DNA from: Bombyx mori
Lineage: Eukaryota > Arthropoda > Insecta > Lepidoptera > Bombycidae
DNA: 64,000 bases
Direction of reading: 5' to 3'
Assembly: GCF_030269925.1 (NCBI RefSeq)
Contig: NC_085111.1
Coordinates: forward strand, 6,936,142-7,000,141
Below the pieces are notes generated by a model. It saw only the letters and a program-made list of their open reading frames with translations. It made no database searches and was not told the origin of the DNA. Position numbers and translations under genes: made by a program. The first letter of the stretch is position 1. Each line of letters begins with the position of its first letter. This document shows, piece by piece, positions 53,407 to 64,000 of the stretch.

Positions 53407-56400
53407 TGGGCCGTGAGATATTGCGCCTATCTAAGTAATAAATATATCAAAAAAATATGTCTACCCGTGCAAGCTTTCTATACACCCTACCGTAAATACG
53501 ATCGCAGTACGCTGATATAATACAGGAAAACCTTGCTGCACAAACTTCACTGAATCCCCCAGTCGCTTTTATGATACCCACGGGAAGAAATGGGCGGATG
53601 CCGCTCTATGCTAAAATGATTTAATACACTACGCTCAGAGCTAATGCATTTTAATAAACAACTAATATCCCTGAGCATTTTTTTTGGATAGGTAGTTCAG
53701 TGTTATACAATATATATATAGGACCTTGACCTCATGTCTCAATAGACAAAATGAGACGACCGATCGACGAAGAGAGTTCATTCACCTGTCGTTCTAACCA
53801 AAAAAAAAGGTAAGCAATCCAATAAAATAGCATATCCACACAAGCTTTATATAATCTGTGTGAGCACTATTCGACCCATAATTAACATGTAGTGTCCAGT
53901 GCAATAGGCGGTTTGAACAATGGGTCAATGTTTAGGATGGCCGCCCTATTGGCTCGGGCACAATCAGCTGACAAGTGGACAACTTGCGTGATTGATGGGT
54001 AGAATTGCGAACGAGCATTAGTATATAGTTGTAAACTAGTGATCGCTGTAGAAAGAACAATATTTAATCGTATTAAATATAGCAATAGCCGCGGTAAGCC
54101 GATTAAACTGAAATAACATTCTTACTTAAACATTATGCGTATTTAAGTTTCAATTACATAAAATGTACATAAAGAGGTAGGCACATCGGTTATATTTATA
54201 TAACGATCAGAATTGCGAGGTTTTATAACATAATGAATAATTTACAGATTTAGATTTCTAATTTTGAATTAAACAAAGTTGATGTAATAAGTAGTTTTGT
54301 TTAAATCAGTAATTTTCATATTTATTGCTGACATGTTTTGTGAGATCCTGAGGAAAATTTACGAGCAAATCCACATTCGGTAACATCTTTATAAACTAAG
54401 ATTAAAAAAGTACGGTGTGAGTGAATTTTTTATTATTTAAAAAAATATCATTTAAAAAAAAACATTCAGCAATATTTAAAGCAATTTTACATTAATATCA
54501 CTCCTCTTTCACTTTACTACATTGATGCTAAAGTGGATCAATAAAATACTGAAGTTATGAAAAATAATGCTTATTCAAGAAACATAACCGTTCATCGAAG
54601 CCTGGCTGGAATTATAAATTCTTCAGAATGAATTCATAGCAGGCTTCAAGACACCGTGAAATACTCTCGGGATCGCCTGAGCTTTATTGCCATTGCGGCT
54701 GAGTGAAGCTTCGTAAAAAATTTAACAGTCATCTAATTTTGGTGCCTTTAAAAAATCGTTAAATGAGAAACGATCTTATACGATCTATTACTCAACACGA
54801 CTCAGTGAATTCACGATCTATCTACATATAAAACGCATTCAAGTGTGAGCCTAAATAAAACTAGCAAGTCTGTTAAATACTTTGGCTATTTACACGGGAT
54901 GGACACAGCCATAAAAACAATTATACAATAATTAAAACAGCAAATAGACAGGACGGCCTCTCGTCACGGTACGGGGCGTGCGCTTTTGTGCCTGTGTGTA
55001 ATTTTAATGAGTTTCGCGCTTTTGCCGACCCGCACCCGACGGAGGATAGCTATATTAGCGACCCAGCTGAAGAGCCGGAAATTCCCCCTACGATATACCT
55101 CGTCTCTAAAGAACGCCCGCATGCATAGGGCTGCTCGAGCATCTTATCGACGACGAAAAACATTTCATGATATTTAAATTCACCTTTTTTCTGAATCACT
55201 CACTTCAGAGTTTGATAAAATCAATTTTTACATCAAATACTATTGTAGTGTAGAAAAATTAAAAATCAAAAAATTTTCTTTAAGCAATATAGTTTGGCTG
55301 GCAAACTAAATTAAACAATCAAATTTTACGGCCAATATTCCCATTCAGTAACTACTGTTCAGAACTTGAAATGCAATTGTTATAGTTTATCGATAGTTTG
55401 AACTTATAACATCACTAGGCCCGCTATTAATTTCGACAGCAGCCATAAGCGAGGCAGTTGGCGTTATTAGCCTACCCCTTAATGCGTAATAATTTAGTGC
55501 AGTTAATAATAAATAAAACAAAATTAAAATGTCGCTGACTTTGTATTACATTTGGGTGGGCTAATTAATGTATAGCAATGATAGCTCAAATCATGTATAA
55601 TACTTATACATATGTAAGTTACCTATTAATTTATGTAATAAAGCTATGAAAAAGAGTTTAGGGCGTGTTTGTTTTTAATTTCGTTCGAGGGCATCTGAAC
55701 ATACTGTTTATGAGGGTCAACGTCACTAATGGATACCGGCAATGACATAGGAACAGTCAAGCAGCTACCCATATCGGAGGACACTTTTCAATACTTTGAA
55801 CGAAGACATGTTTTATGACATGACATCTTTTAGTAGCTTAAGAAGAAATACTTAACAAGAAATAGGATTTTCATTTAAACAAAATTATAGCTGGTAGCTC
55901 GCTGACAGTGTGAATTGTTGTTACGATGCATGATTATGTACTAATGACAAATAAAATTCTTTCAACACAACGGAATTTTCCGGTCCAATATTCTAGTACT
56001 ATCAATATACACTTAATGTTGGACGCTAGCACAAAATTAATCTGTTAATTTATAAATCTTTTAAATTGTACGATTTTTTTTCTATTACTCCACCAATGCT
56101 GATATTATTATATCACTAAGGTCTAGGAGCCGAACATAAGCCACTGTGAACAATACACATTAATTACTATGCAAATAAGAACGAACCTCCGTAAAAGTAA
56201 TTATTTTCTGTGTGTGTGTGCTTAGACATCAATCAAACAATCAAAGATCGATTACACGTCACACTTATTATAACGAACTTATTAGAAGAACGCATAAAAC
56301 TCTGATTTTGTATTTCGAAAATAATTCATAATAAATAATAATAATATAAAAGGCAAGTGAATTGGCTGGCGGATGGAAGGGGCGGTCAATCGAAGCACTG

Positions 56401-56934
56401 AGACGACTCATTACACGTTGGGAATGAAAAAAACTCGCTTCCAATCTGGTTTTATCTGCTCGCTGTGACATTTTAAGTCCACCCGCTACTGTGCAAAGGA
56501 TTCGAATTGAACCACTCTTTTTACTATTGTTACTTGTGATCTAAGTTTTACAATTGTTGTTCAGCTAGTTACTAGAATGTTCTTTCTTTTTATACATCCG
56601 AATTTGTACGTGCGTTTCTTTTGTAGTTAATTTTAATATTGGAACTACTAGGCTTAGCCACACATATTTATAGGTTTTTTTGTGTGTTTTCTCGGGTCTA
56701 GTTTTCAATTTTGTAGTAATTAGTAGATTACGAGTAATTTGTAATTTCGTCAGATAAGCCAACATTCTAAATTATATAATAAATAATAATTTTTGATAAC
56801 TTTCTCAAAAAATTGTTAAAACAACAGGTACAAGGAATAGCATTGTAACTCAGTTTTAGCTAAATATAATTTACAGTGTTATTTCTTCAATGTGTCCATG
56901 CACATGTGTATTTTTGTATAGATACAAGCCGTGA
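53407..56934. other. 3.5 kb unique A+T-rich DNA
   Basis: No gene or young repeat recognised. Open frames at 53882-54085 (-), 54986-55177 (+), 56268-56471 (-) and 56565-56765 (-) show no motif. A short TG run is at 56210-56220. Confidence 0.45.
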
Positions 56935-57169
56935 CTGATTCATCCAGAGCTTAAGTTGTTGAAGTTACAAACATGAAATTTAGGCTTTGAGGAAGGGTTT
57001 TAAAAATATTCACCCCTGTTCACACAAGAAACAAAAGATTGTATGGAAGTTCGTCACTTTTGAAATTATACAGCTTATTCTATATAATACATAGGTACGC
57101 GATTACCAAATTTTGCTTTTAGTACATTATCCTGATTCACACCCATCTGAAGCTGGGGCGGATCGCTAG
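56935..57169 (+). mobile_element. Decayed Helitron-like element
   Basis: The 3' end 'gaagctggggcggatcgctag' before T at 57170 matches the lepidopteran Helitron-like terminus. Upstream, 'ttcatccagagcttaagttg' and 'ttcacccctgttcacacaag' are consistent with a long-diverged body. The 5' end is uncertain. Confidence 0.5.
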
Positions 57170-57488
57170 TAGTGGTATTATAAAAACAGAAGTCGAATTC
57201 GGGAACATTGAACGTTTCAAATTCATTAATTATGAAGTTTTTAACTATTCCACAAATTTGACGTTCGACTCGTTAAAGCGAAGAGAAGTTTAATAAGTAT
57301 TCGTCGGATGGAACCATACTAGTTTCAAGTCTTCGATAAGAACCGACTCTTACTGGATTCGACCACTTACTCGACTCAGCTTCATTCTTACGCTTCGTTG
57401 ACACTTTTAATGACTTACAACACTTTACTAATTTCGAAGAAATCTCACAAAACTTTTTTCACTTCAAATGTGTGTATGTACCTTTAGT
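57170..57488. other. Unique DNA
   Basis: Nothing recognised. Confidence 0.45.
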
Positions 57489-57745
57489 TTACTGGTGGTG
57501 GGACCTCTTGTGAGTCTGCACGGGTAGGTACCACCGCCCCGCCTATTTCTGCCGTGAAGCAGTAATGCGTTTCGGTTTGAAGGGTGGGGCAGCCGTTGTA
57601 ACTATACTGAGACCTTAGAACTTATATCTCAAGGTGTGTGGCGCATTTACGTTGTAGATGCTTATGAGCTCCAGTAACCACTTAAGTACCAGTAACACCA
57701 GATGGGCTGTGAGCTCGTCCACACATCTAAGCAATAAAAAAAAAG
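57489..57745 (+). mobile_element. Bm1-type SINE, short form
   Basis: Plus-strand copy starting at 'ttactggtggtgggacctc', the shared short-form boundary, with an A-tail to 57745. A small duplication ('aagtaccagtaacacc') marks its 3' third. Otherwise close to the young copies. Confidence 0.88.
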
Positions 57746-58571
57746 GAATATACTTTCACAAAGAAAATAAAATTTAATCTCACGTAAACGAACGATAAAA
57801 TTTCATTCGTATAAAATCAAAGTCGAATTCGAATGGTTATTGAATCAGACAGGAGTCAGAAAAACGGAACCGTCAATAAAAACCAATCAAAATCACCGTA
57901 AATTTGCTTTGAATTTCAACCCTTTCTGTTATAGAATGCGTTGAATTAATAACAAGAACAAACAAAACATGTATAGGTTTCCATTATGGAATCACAAATA
58001 CGTGATGTGTTATTGTATGAAATTGGTTGAGATCGGACTATGAGGGGCGAGTCCTGAGTGAAACAGATTAATTTTGTCGCCTCTATTTGATTAACGAATA
58101 TATGGGGAAACAAGCGCTTGTTTCAAACTTTCCGTTTCTCTGCGTCGTTTGTGTTTTTATGAAATATGAATATCAATAGGACGGCTTATTTTCGGATAAA
58201 GCCACTCTATTTCGCTGAGCTCAAACTACAAAAGACCACGTGAAAATCAGTTTAGCGTATGCAAACGTGGAGTATCAGTGATGTTGAAATAGTGATATAG
58301 AACCAAAAATTGCGTGCTAAATAAATGTAAATATATGTGGTTTTTTTTTCGTTATCTTTTTCTCTCCAAAATAATTTGGAACAAAAAAGTTACAATAGGT
58401 CCAATAACGTAATACCATATATTATTATATAGTAATAACATTCAACAACGGCCCTCTTTGTTGGCTGATCTCTGGATACATCGACTTATAAACAGTATAT
58501 ATCTAGATATAAGAAGATAAACTTAAGAAGATACGTATGACAACAATTCCGTGATACAACTTAAGCGCTTA
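57746..58571. other. Unique A+T-rich DNA
   Basis: Nothing recognised. Confidence 0.45.
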
Positions 58572-58861
58572 TCTATATGTATAAAAATGAATTACTGTTC
58601 CTTAGTCTCGCTAAAACTCGAGAACGGCTAGACCGATTTGGCAAATTTTGGTCTTGAATTATTTGTGGAAGTTCAGAGAAGGTTTAAAAGGTAGATAAAT
58701 ATGAAAATGCTCGGAATTAAATAAAGATAACAATTTTGTTTTCCCTTTGATGTGTCCCCCGTCGGACGGATTCCTTTTGTTTGTTTTAAGTTTATTTTAT
58801 ACAAAAGTTTAGGTCTTTTATTTATCGACTGAGGCGCTACGAAGTCTGCCGGGTCCGCTAG
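58572..58861 (+). mobile_element. Helitron-like non-autonomous element
   Basis: TC after A at 58572, 'aaaatgaattactgttcctt', 'aactcgagaacggctagacc', 'gatgtgtcccccgtcggacg', and an end in 'gaagtctgccgggtccgctag' before T at 58862. Same family as 52374 and 61399. A short stem (GGC.../...GCC) precedes the terminal CTAG, as in Helitrons. Confidence 0.72.
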
Positions 58862-60327
58862 TTATTAATATTTTTTTACTGAAATTAAAATACGAATTTT
58901 CAATAAACAGATTTTTTTTATGAAATTGGCAAAAACGTCACAGCATAATATGTATCAATCAATTACGTATATGTACCTAGGTTAAACAACAAAATAATTT
59001 TCGAGCTACCACATAAACGTAATAAATTATGATACAAAGATTAAACTGAAGAATTAATAAAGCATGCACATATTCGTGACTCGTTCAAACGATATAATTA
59101 CTGAATGCGTATGCAAATCACTCCATTGCCTCCTAACAATGCTACATTGTAATAACATCCTTGGAGAATAGAGACGTGTGTACAATGTAAACATATCATC
59201 GAATATTTTTCGTTGATGTATTAAAAATATTATTATAATTAACTTTTTTATTTGATACTTTTTTAACGTTTTAACGAATCAAGATGATTCATCAAAGAGT
59301 TTACAATCTGCAAAGGGAAATGATGTACTATGGTAAAATTTGAAATTGTTATTACACATATTAAAGAATTACGAAAAACCGTCAGGCGGGTGCGCCTTTT
59401 CATAAAAACGCGAAGGGGTATCGATTTGCAGATAAATCATAAGCTTAAAAAAAATCATGTTAACTTCAAGATTTTGAAAGACTTAGATTGCCGCTCTACT
59501 TGTTATGAGTTTTCGCAATTAATAATATGAACAACAGCTGGATGAAAATTAATTTTTGTTTATTATACCCTGAAATTTTTGGAACAAAAACCTGAAAATT
59601 AAATGTGTTAACGATAATTTCAAAAAGGTTGCATTAAACAGTTTTGAACATAAACGGGCTGATAATGTAAGATGTAAGCTCTTCTAAAAGAGAATATCTT
59701 TATAGGTCCGAAAATTGTTGCTTTTCAAAACTTATAATAATATGTAAGCTTAAATTTTGTTTAACGTTTTTGTTAGTCTTCTTTTTTTGGAATTTTCTTC
59801 TGTTTACCGATAGTGCTACAAAAAACAACTTTATCCACTGAGAAATAAGCTGTAATTTAAACTGGACCTTTCATTTTTGTCGGGCTACGTTGCTAAGTCG
59901 GATACGGACTCCGACTACACAGAAATATTTGATAGACAGTAAGCTCACGTGCGAGTCCTCAGCAATAAAGAATGAGCTAATAGAACATTGTACAGTACCA
60001 AAAAAAGCAATTGACTCGCCGACTCTACAAAACCAAAGACACAATGAACTAAAAAATTTCTTAAAACTAGTAATAAAATATTTTTATGTTTGGTGTTCCA
60101 GTTAAATTTCAATGACTTGGTATTTATTACATCTCGATAGAAATAAATGTTTATATATTAAATTCGAAATGCTTGGGACAATTCGGTGTGACGAAATGTT
60201 ATACATAGTATTTGGCTTCGTCATTAATATTATAATAATTTGCCACAGAACCTAACAATTTCTGATATTTTTGCCTACCGTAAATCCGTATATCCGTAAC
60301 GTATATATATATATATTATTATATATA
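58862..60327. other. Unique A+T-rich DNA
   Basis: No gene recognised. Frames at 59330-59530 (+) and 59890-60105 (+) have no known motif. A TA microsatellite lies at 60302-60327, directly before the next repeat. Confidence 0.45.
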
Positions 60328-60443
60328 TTTTTTTTATTGCCCTTGTAGGCAGACGAGCATACGGCCCACCTGATGGTGAGTGGTTACCGTCGCTCATGGA
60401 CTTCAGCAATGCCAGGGGCAGAGCCAAGCCGCTGCCTACCGCT
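60328..60443 (-). repeat. Second short SINE-like family
   Basis: The best-preserved of three copies: T-run, 'attgcccttgtaggcagacg', 'cccacctgatggtgagtggt', 'gacttcagcaatgccagggg' and 'agccgctgcctacc'. It is inserted at a TA microsatellite. Confidence 0.78.
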
Positions 60444-61398
60444 AAAACCGTATATCTACAAATTTGACGGTAAAACGAATTTATACCAACATCGCGTTTA
60501 TTTCAACAAAGTGAACGATCCCTTAACTTTGCGTGATTACCTACCAACTAGCAGTGTACCTTCCGCTACAGTACAAACAAAATATCGCGAAACGCAATAA
60601 TTTGCATTACACTTGCCTGGAAGGGAGTAAGGGCTTGTCGTTAATAATAGAGCACAAAGTTACAGGGCGTTCCCGCCCTGGAGGGGTTAACAACCCTTGT
60701 TAAACACTATACTACCAGACTAGTTCCATTTTCCGCTACAGCGAATAAGGTTCTATCCTTACTTTATGTTAAAAATCGTTTTATATGATAAGCAATGCTT
60801 TTGAAATATTGAAGAAATCTATATAAATCTATCGATATATCTGTATAAAAGTGGAATTAGAAATCGAAATCATGAACTGATTTCTGCAAACCGTTTTGTG
60901 TAAGTGTATTCACAGGTATACGAAACAAGTTGTCATTGTCTTAATAAGTCATGCCTTGAATTTTATGCATGTTATGATACTAAATATAGTGCAAAAATAG
61001 TGCAGAAATGGAAGGGTGAAAGTTGAAAGTCAGTGAAATTATACTGAGTCTTTACGTGGCTTCAGCGTCTCACGTGTATTATTATTCACATTATTCACGA
61101 AGTTAAAACTTTACCACGGGACAAGAATACCAAAGTTAGGTAGTTACCGATATATCTCACATAATTAGAATGCGGTGGATGTGGTGGCGGTCTGGTCACA
61201 CATTTTGAAACATTAATTGAGACAAACAAATTCTTGAGTACTGAACGAATTCAGGAATCTTATGGATTTAAGACCAAGGACGAAGGCGGTATATAACCTT
61301 ATCCTGGTGGAGTGAGAACTTGCGAAGAACGAAGGCACGAAGTGAATAATGAAGATGGGCGTGCTTTGACGTGTATTCTGACAAACACGGATTAACTA
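60444..61398. other. Unique DNA
   Basis: A small hairpin 'cagggcgttcccgccctg' lies at 60663-60680. No gene recognised. Confidence 0.45.
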
Positions 61399-61678
61399 TC
61401 TCTATATATAAAAATGAATTGCTGTTCGTTAGTCTCGCTAAAACTCGAGAACGGCTGGACCGATTTAGCTAATTTTGATCTTGAATTATTTATGGAAATC
61501 CAGAGAAGGTTTAAAAGGTAGAAAAATATGCTCGAAATCAAATAAAAATAACAATTTTGTTTTTCCTTTGATGTGTCCCCCGTCAGACGGATTCCTTTTG
61601 TTTTAAGTTTATTTTATACAAAAGTTTAGGTATTTTATTTATCGATTGAGGCACGACGAAGTCTGCCGGGTCAGCTAG
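61399..61678 (+). mobile_element. Helitron-like non-autonomous element
   Basis: Third copy of the 52374/58572 family. TC after A at 61399, CTAG before T at 61678. It shares 'ctcgagaacggctggaccga' and 'gatgtgtcccccgtcagacg', with small deletions compared with 58572. Confidence 0.72.
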
Positions 61679-61768
61679 TGGAAAATATTTACTATCTAAA
61701 TGATTCTATAACTAACTAAACACATCAATCAACCAGTCGTTCTGATGTAGCTTGATGTCAACACCTCC

Positions 61769-62100
61769 ATGCAATAAAATAGTAACTCATTTTTTGAGAT
61801 TTTTGGTGAGAGTAAAATGAAAATTCCAAATATCATAGCTATTCAAGGTTTCACTCTACAATCTTCGAAAGTGTTGTTATCCTATGTTTTTAATGTGCAC
61901 TATTGTCATGTACTTTAAGATTATAAAAAAAAAGTTGTTTTCATGGCTTTTCATGACTTACGTGAAAAACAATGCCTAGTCAAGTCACTTGAGTTACAGT
62001 GACAAACATTGTATGTCTGAGTTACGTCCTTTATTTTTTTACTTATTATGTTTTTTATCTTTTCAAACAATTGTAACTCTGAGTTACAATTTTATTGCAT
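61769..62100. mobile_element. Candidate MITE with 21-bp terminal inverted repeats
   Basis: The left end 61769-61789 and right end 62080-62100 are inverted repeats with one mismatch (core 'atgcaataaaat' and 'gtaactca'). The right end carries a further palindrome around 'gtaactctgagttac'. 'gagttac' also occurs at about 61992 and 62019. 332 bp, non-coding. I see no clear target duplication, so the superfamily is unknown. Confidence 0.5.
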
Positions 62101-62556
62101 GAAAATTGTATGTAAACGTTCAATTGTTTTTCATACAAATAATTGCAAATTTCTTAAGAATCCTATCATAATGGACATAAATCACTATTACAGGATTAAT
62201 ATTAATTAAAATATTTGATTGTAAGACTAAAACTGCAGCTTACTGACAAAATTTATTAAAAGTTAATTAGAACAAACACTTATTAAAGCATCGCACGCAG
62301 TACCTACCTACCATTTAAAATCAGCCGCTAATGACAGGAATAACAAAAAAAATCAACTCCATTTTCTTGTTTGGTAACATTAATAAAATAGAACTCAATA
62401 ACAATTAATGTTCATCATCACTTTTGTTATCTTCAGCTAATTGAGTTGAATGTGGAAGATTTAAGTAAAATTCTGGAATCGCGTTGCACTTGCATAAACT
62501 TACGAGATCTTTAAAATTTCCTGTGGAAATTGGGAGTATTTTATCGTTGAGTAATA
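62101..62556. other. Unique A+T-rich DNA
   Basis: Nothing recognised. Confidence 0.45.
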
Positions 62557-62664
62557 TTTTTTTTATTGCTTAGACGGGTGGACGAGCTCACAGCCCACCT
62601 GATGTTAAGTGGTTACTGGAGCCCATAGATATCTACAACGTAAATCGTAAGTGCGCCACCCACT
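62557..62664 (-). mobile_element. Bm1-type SINE, 3' fragment
   Basis: A T-run followed by 'attgcttagacgggtggacg' to 'gcgccacccact'. About 108 bp with a small insertion ('gtaaatcgtaa'). It is truncated earlier than the other copies. Confidence 0.85.
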
Positions 62665-64000
62665 AAAACGGGTAACGGAATACTTTCTTCCTCTGGCTGT
62701 TCACATGAGTTGTTTCTTTAATTCTTGTCGATTTTTAATGCGTTTCCAAGCAAGGTTAATAGTTAGATATTGGCTGCTTAAATAATCATATTGGAAATAT
62801 ATTAAATCTTGGTTTTCTGTTTCTATTTTAATTCGTTTTAATTTAGACCACATTACTTTTTCTCATAACTATCCAAGTTGTTTTTATCCGTCAGAAGCCT
62901 TTAAAATCTAGAATTACATTCTGATCTAATTCAGCTACGACTAAGGCTCGCATGTTGTTATAGCACATCTAATTAAAGTGATCCATTGCTCTAGTACGCA
63001 AATAATTTTGATTTTTGTTCCGTAGTTCAGTCAATGCATGCATGGCATATCCTTCAGATTGCGAATGTCCAACTTCAAAATAGTTATGTATAATCGATAT
63101 GCCAAATATTTTACACGCATAGGAAACATAGCTATTATTATTCGGTTATGGTTTTGTTCGCCACAGCAATTAGAAAAAAAGTTAAATATGCGAAAGCCTT
63201 CTTCATATTTCTGTTTAATAAAAAGAAACACAGCCTGTTGTCTCGTTCCATACGTACGAATATCCTTTGGACTTTCCTAAATTTAAGATGGTAAAATTAT
63301 ATACAGCAAACCTTCTATAGTAAAATAATGAAACTTCGGACCGGGGTGTTGTCAAAACATCATGTAAGTCATAAATGGCTGTGACTATGCTTGGATTTCT
63401 TTTGGATTGAAACTTGTAAGTCAGATACAGAGGTTTTGGCTTATGAAATTCTATGTTGTATTCTTTATAAAACATATCTTTATACTGTCAAGAATTTGAC
63501 ACTTGTTCTGTTGGACAATTAACTTTCATCCGATCAACATAAAGTCCATATAATTTACAGTATGTTAAAAAGTATAATTTGTAAAGTATAATTTGAAAGT
63601 TCTTTTTCTTACGGTATGGGAATCAATTCTAGGGGTTACTTAATGATAATAATTTCTGACAGAATCTTTCACTGCATCTGTGATCAGATTTGTTCGACTA
63701 TTATGTCTTCCTCTCAAATCCCTTGTTATAATTCCTGTCCCTCCTGCATCTATCTCCTTGTAAATAGTTTGCAACCACATGTCGGTAATACAGAGAGTGT
63801 CGAAAATCATATTTTTACAAAACCTTTTCTTGTCGCCATCAGCATATAAATAGTAATTAAAGGACCAATGACGTCGTGAGTGACAAATAACTGATGTTGT
63901 TATTTATTTTCGTTAAACTCTGTCTACACATCTACATACAAAATTTACTTGCCTTGACTCAGACACCAAAAATCTTTAAAAATCGCATATCTCGCCGTTT
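62665..64000. other. Unique A+T-rich DNA to window end
   Basis: No gene recognised. Frames at 63031-63280 (both strands), 63215-63475 (-) and 63616-63849 (+) overlap one another and carry no motif that I can name. Confidence 0.45.

Noticed and set aside
60663..60680. Hairpin resembling a bacterial terminator
   Set aside because: There is no following T-run and no adjacent gene, and the DNA is insect nuclear DNA.

Overview
The window looks like gene-poor, A+T-rich nuclear DNA from a silkworm (Bombyx mori or a very close relative). The main reason is about a dozen copies of a roughly 430-bp tRNA-headed SINE that I recognise as Bm1. These sit with Jockey-, R1- and RTE-type LINE pieces, mariner/Tc1-type and piggyBac-like DNA transposons, Helitron-like elements ending in CTAG, and one complete LTR retrotransposon. 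I recognise no host protein-coding gene, rRNA gene or functional tRNA gene on either strand. Long stretches are unique A+T-rich DNA with stops in every frame, so this is either intergenic or the inside of a very large intron.

Layout. 1-5.4 kb: unique DNA, a LINE 3' UTR scrap, two Bm1 copies and a decayed R1-clade LINE 3' half. 5.4-9.1 kb: mostly nothing recognisable. 9.1-14.2 kb: two Bm1 copies, the second split by a 5'-truncated but open Jockey-type LINE (11092-14062, minus strand). 16-18 kb: two truncated mariner 5' ends. 20.0-21.6 kb: a Bm1 copy split by a decayed Jockey-type LINE. 24-28.8 kb: Helitron-like elements, short Bm1 copies, a LINE C-terminal remnant, a piggyBac-like non-autonomous element and a LINE 3' tail. 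29.85-38.57 kb: a Bm1 copy split by an 8.47-kb env-bearing LTR retrotransposon (29885-38353). 41.9-46.5 kb: a full-length Bm1, a Tc1/mariner element whose two halves face away from each other's expected order, and a second, near-identical copy of the Jockey-type LINE. 48-64 kb: RTE-type tails, Bm1 copies, a LINE tail, three copies of one Helitron-like family and a candidate MITE.

The LTR element is the most complete system here. It has LTRs that read as identical, a tRNA-Leu primer site, intact gag, pol and env, and 4-bp target duplications. At the gag/pol junction there is a UUUAAAC slippery heptamer, then a 6-nt spacer, then a stem whose 7-nt loop is exactly complementary to a downstream segment, as in a pseudoknot. 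Env has no AUG near its 5' end and lies just behind a good splice acceptor, so it is probably made from a spliced message.

Three independent large insertions lie inside Bm1 copies, with target duplications that mark the order of events. Several Bm1 copies share one 5' cut-off point next to a hairpin. These nested structures give a readable insertion history for the locus.
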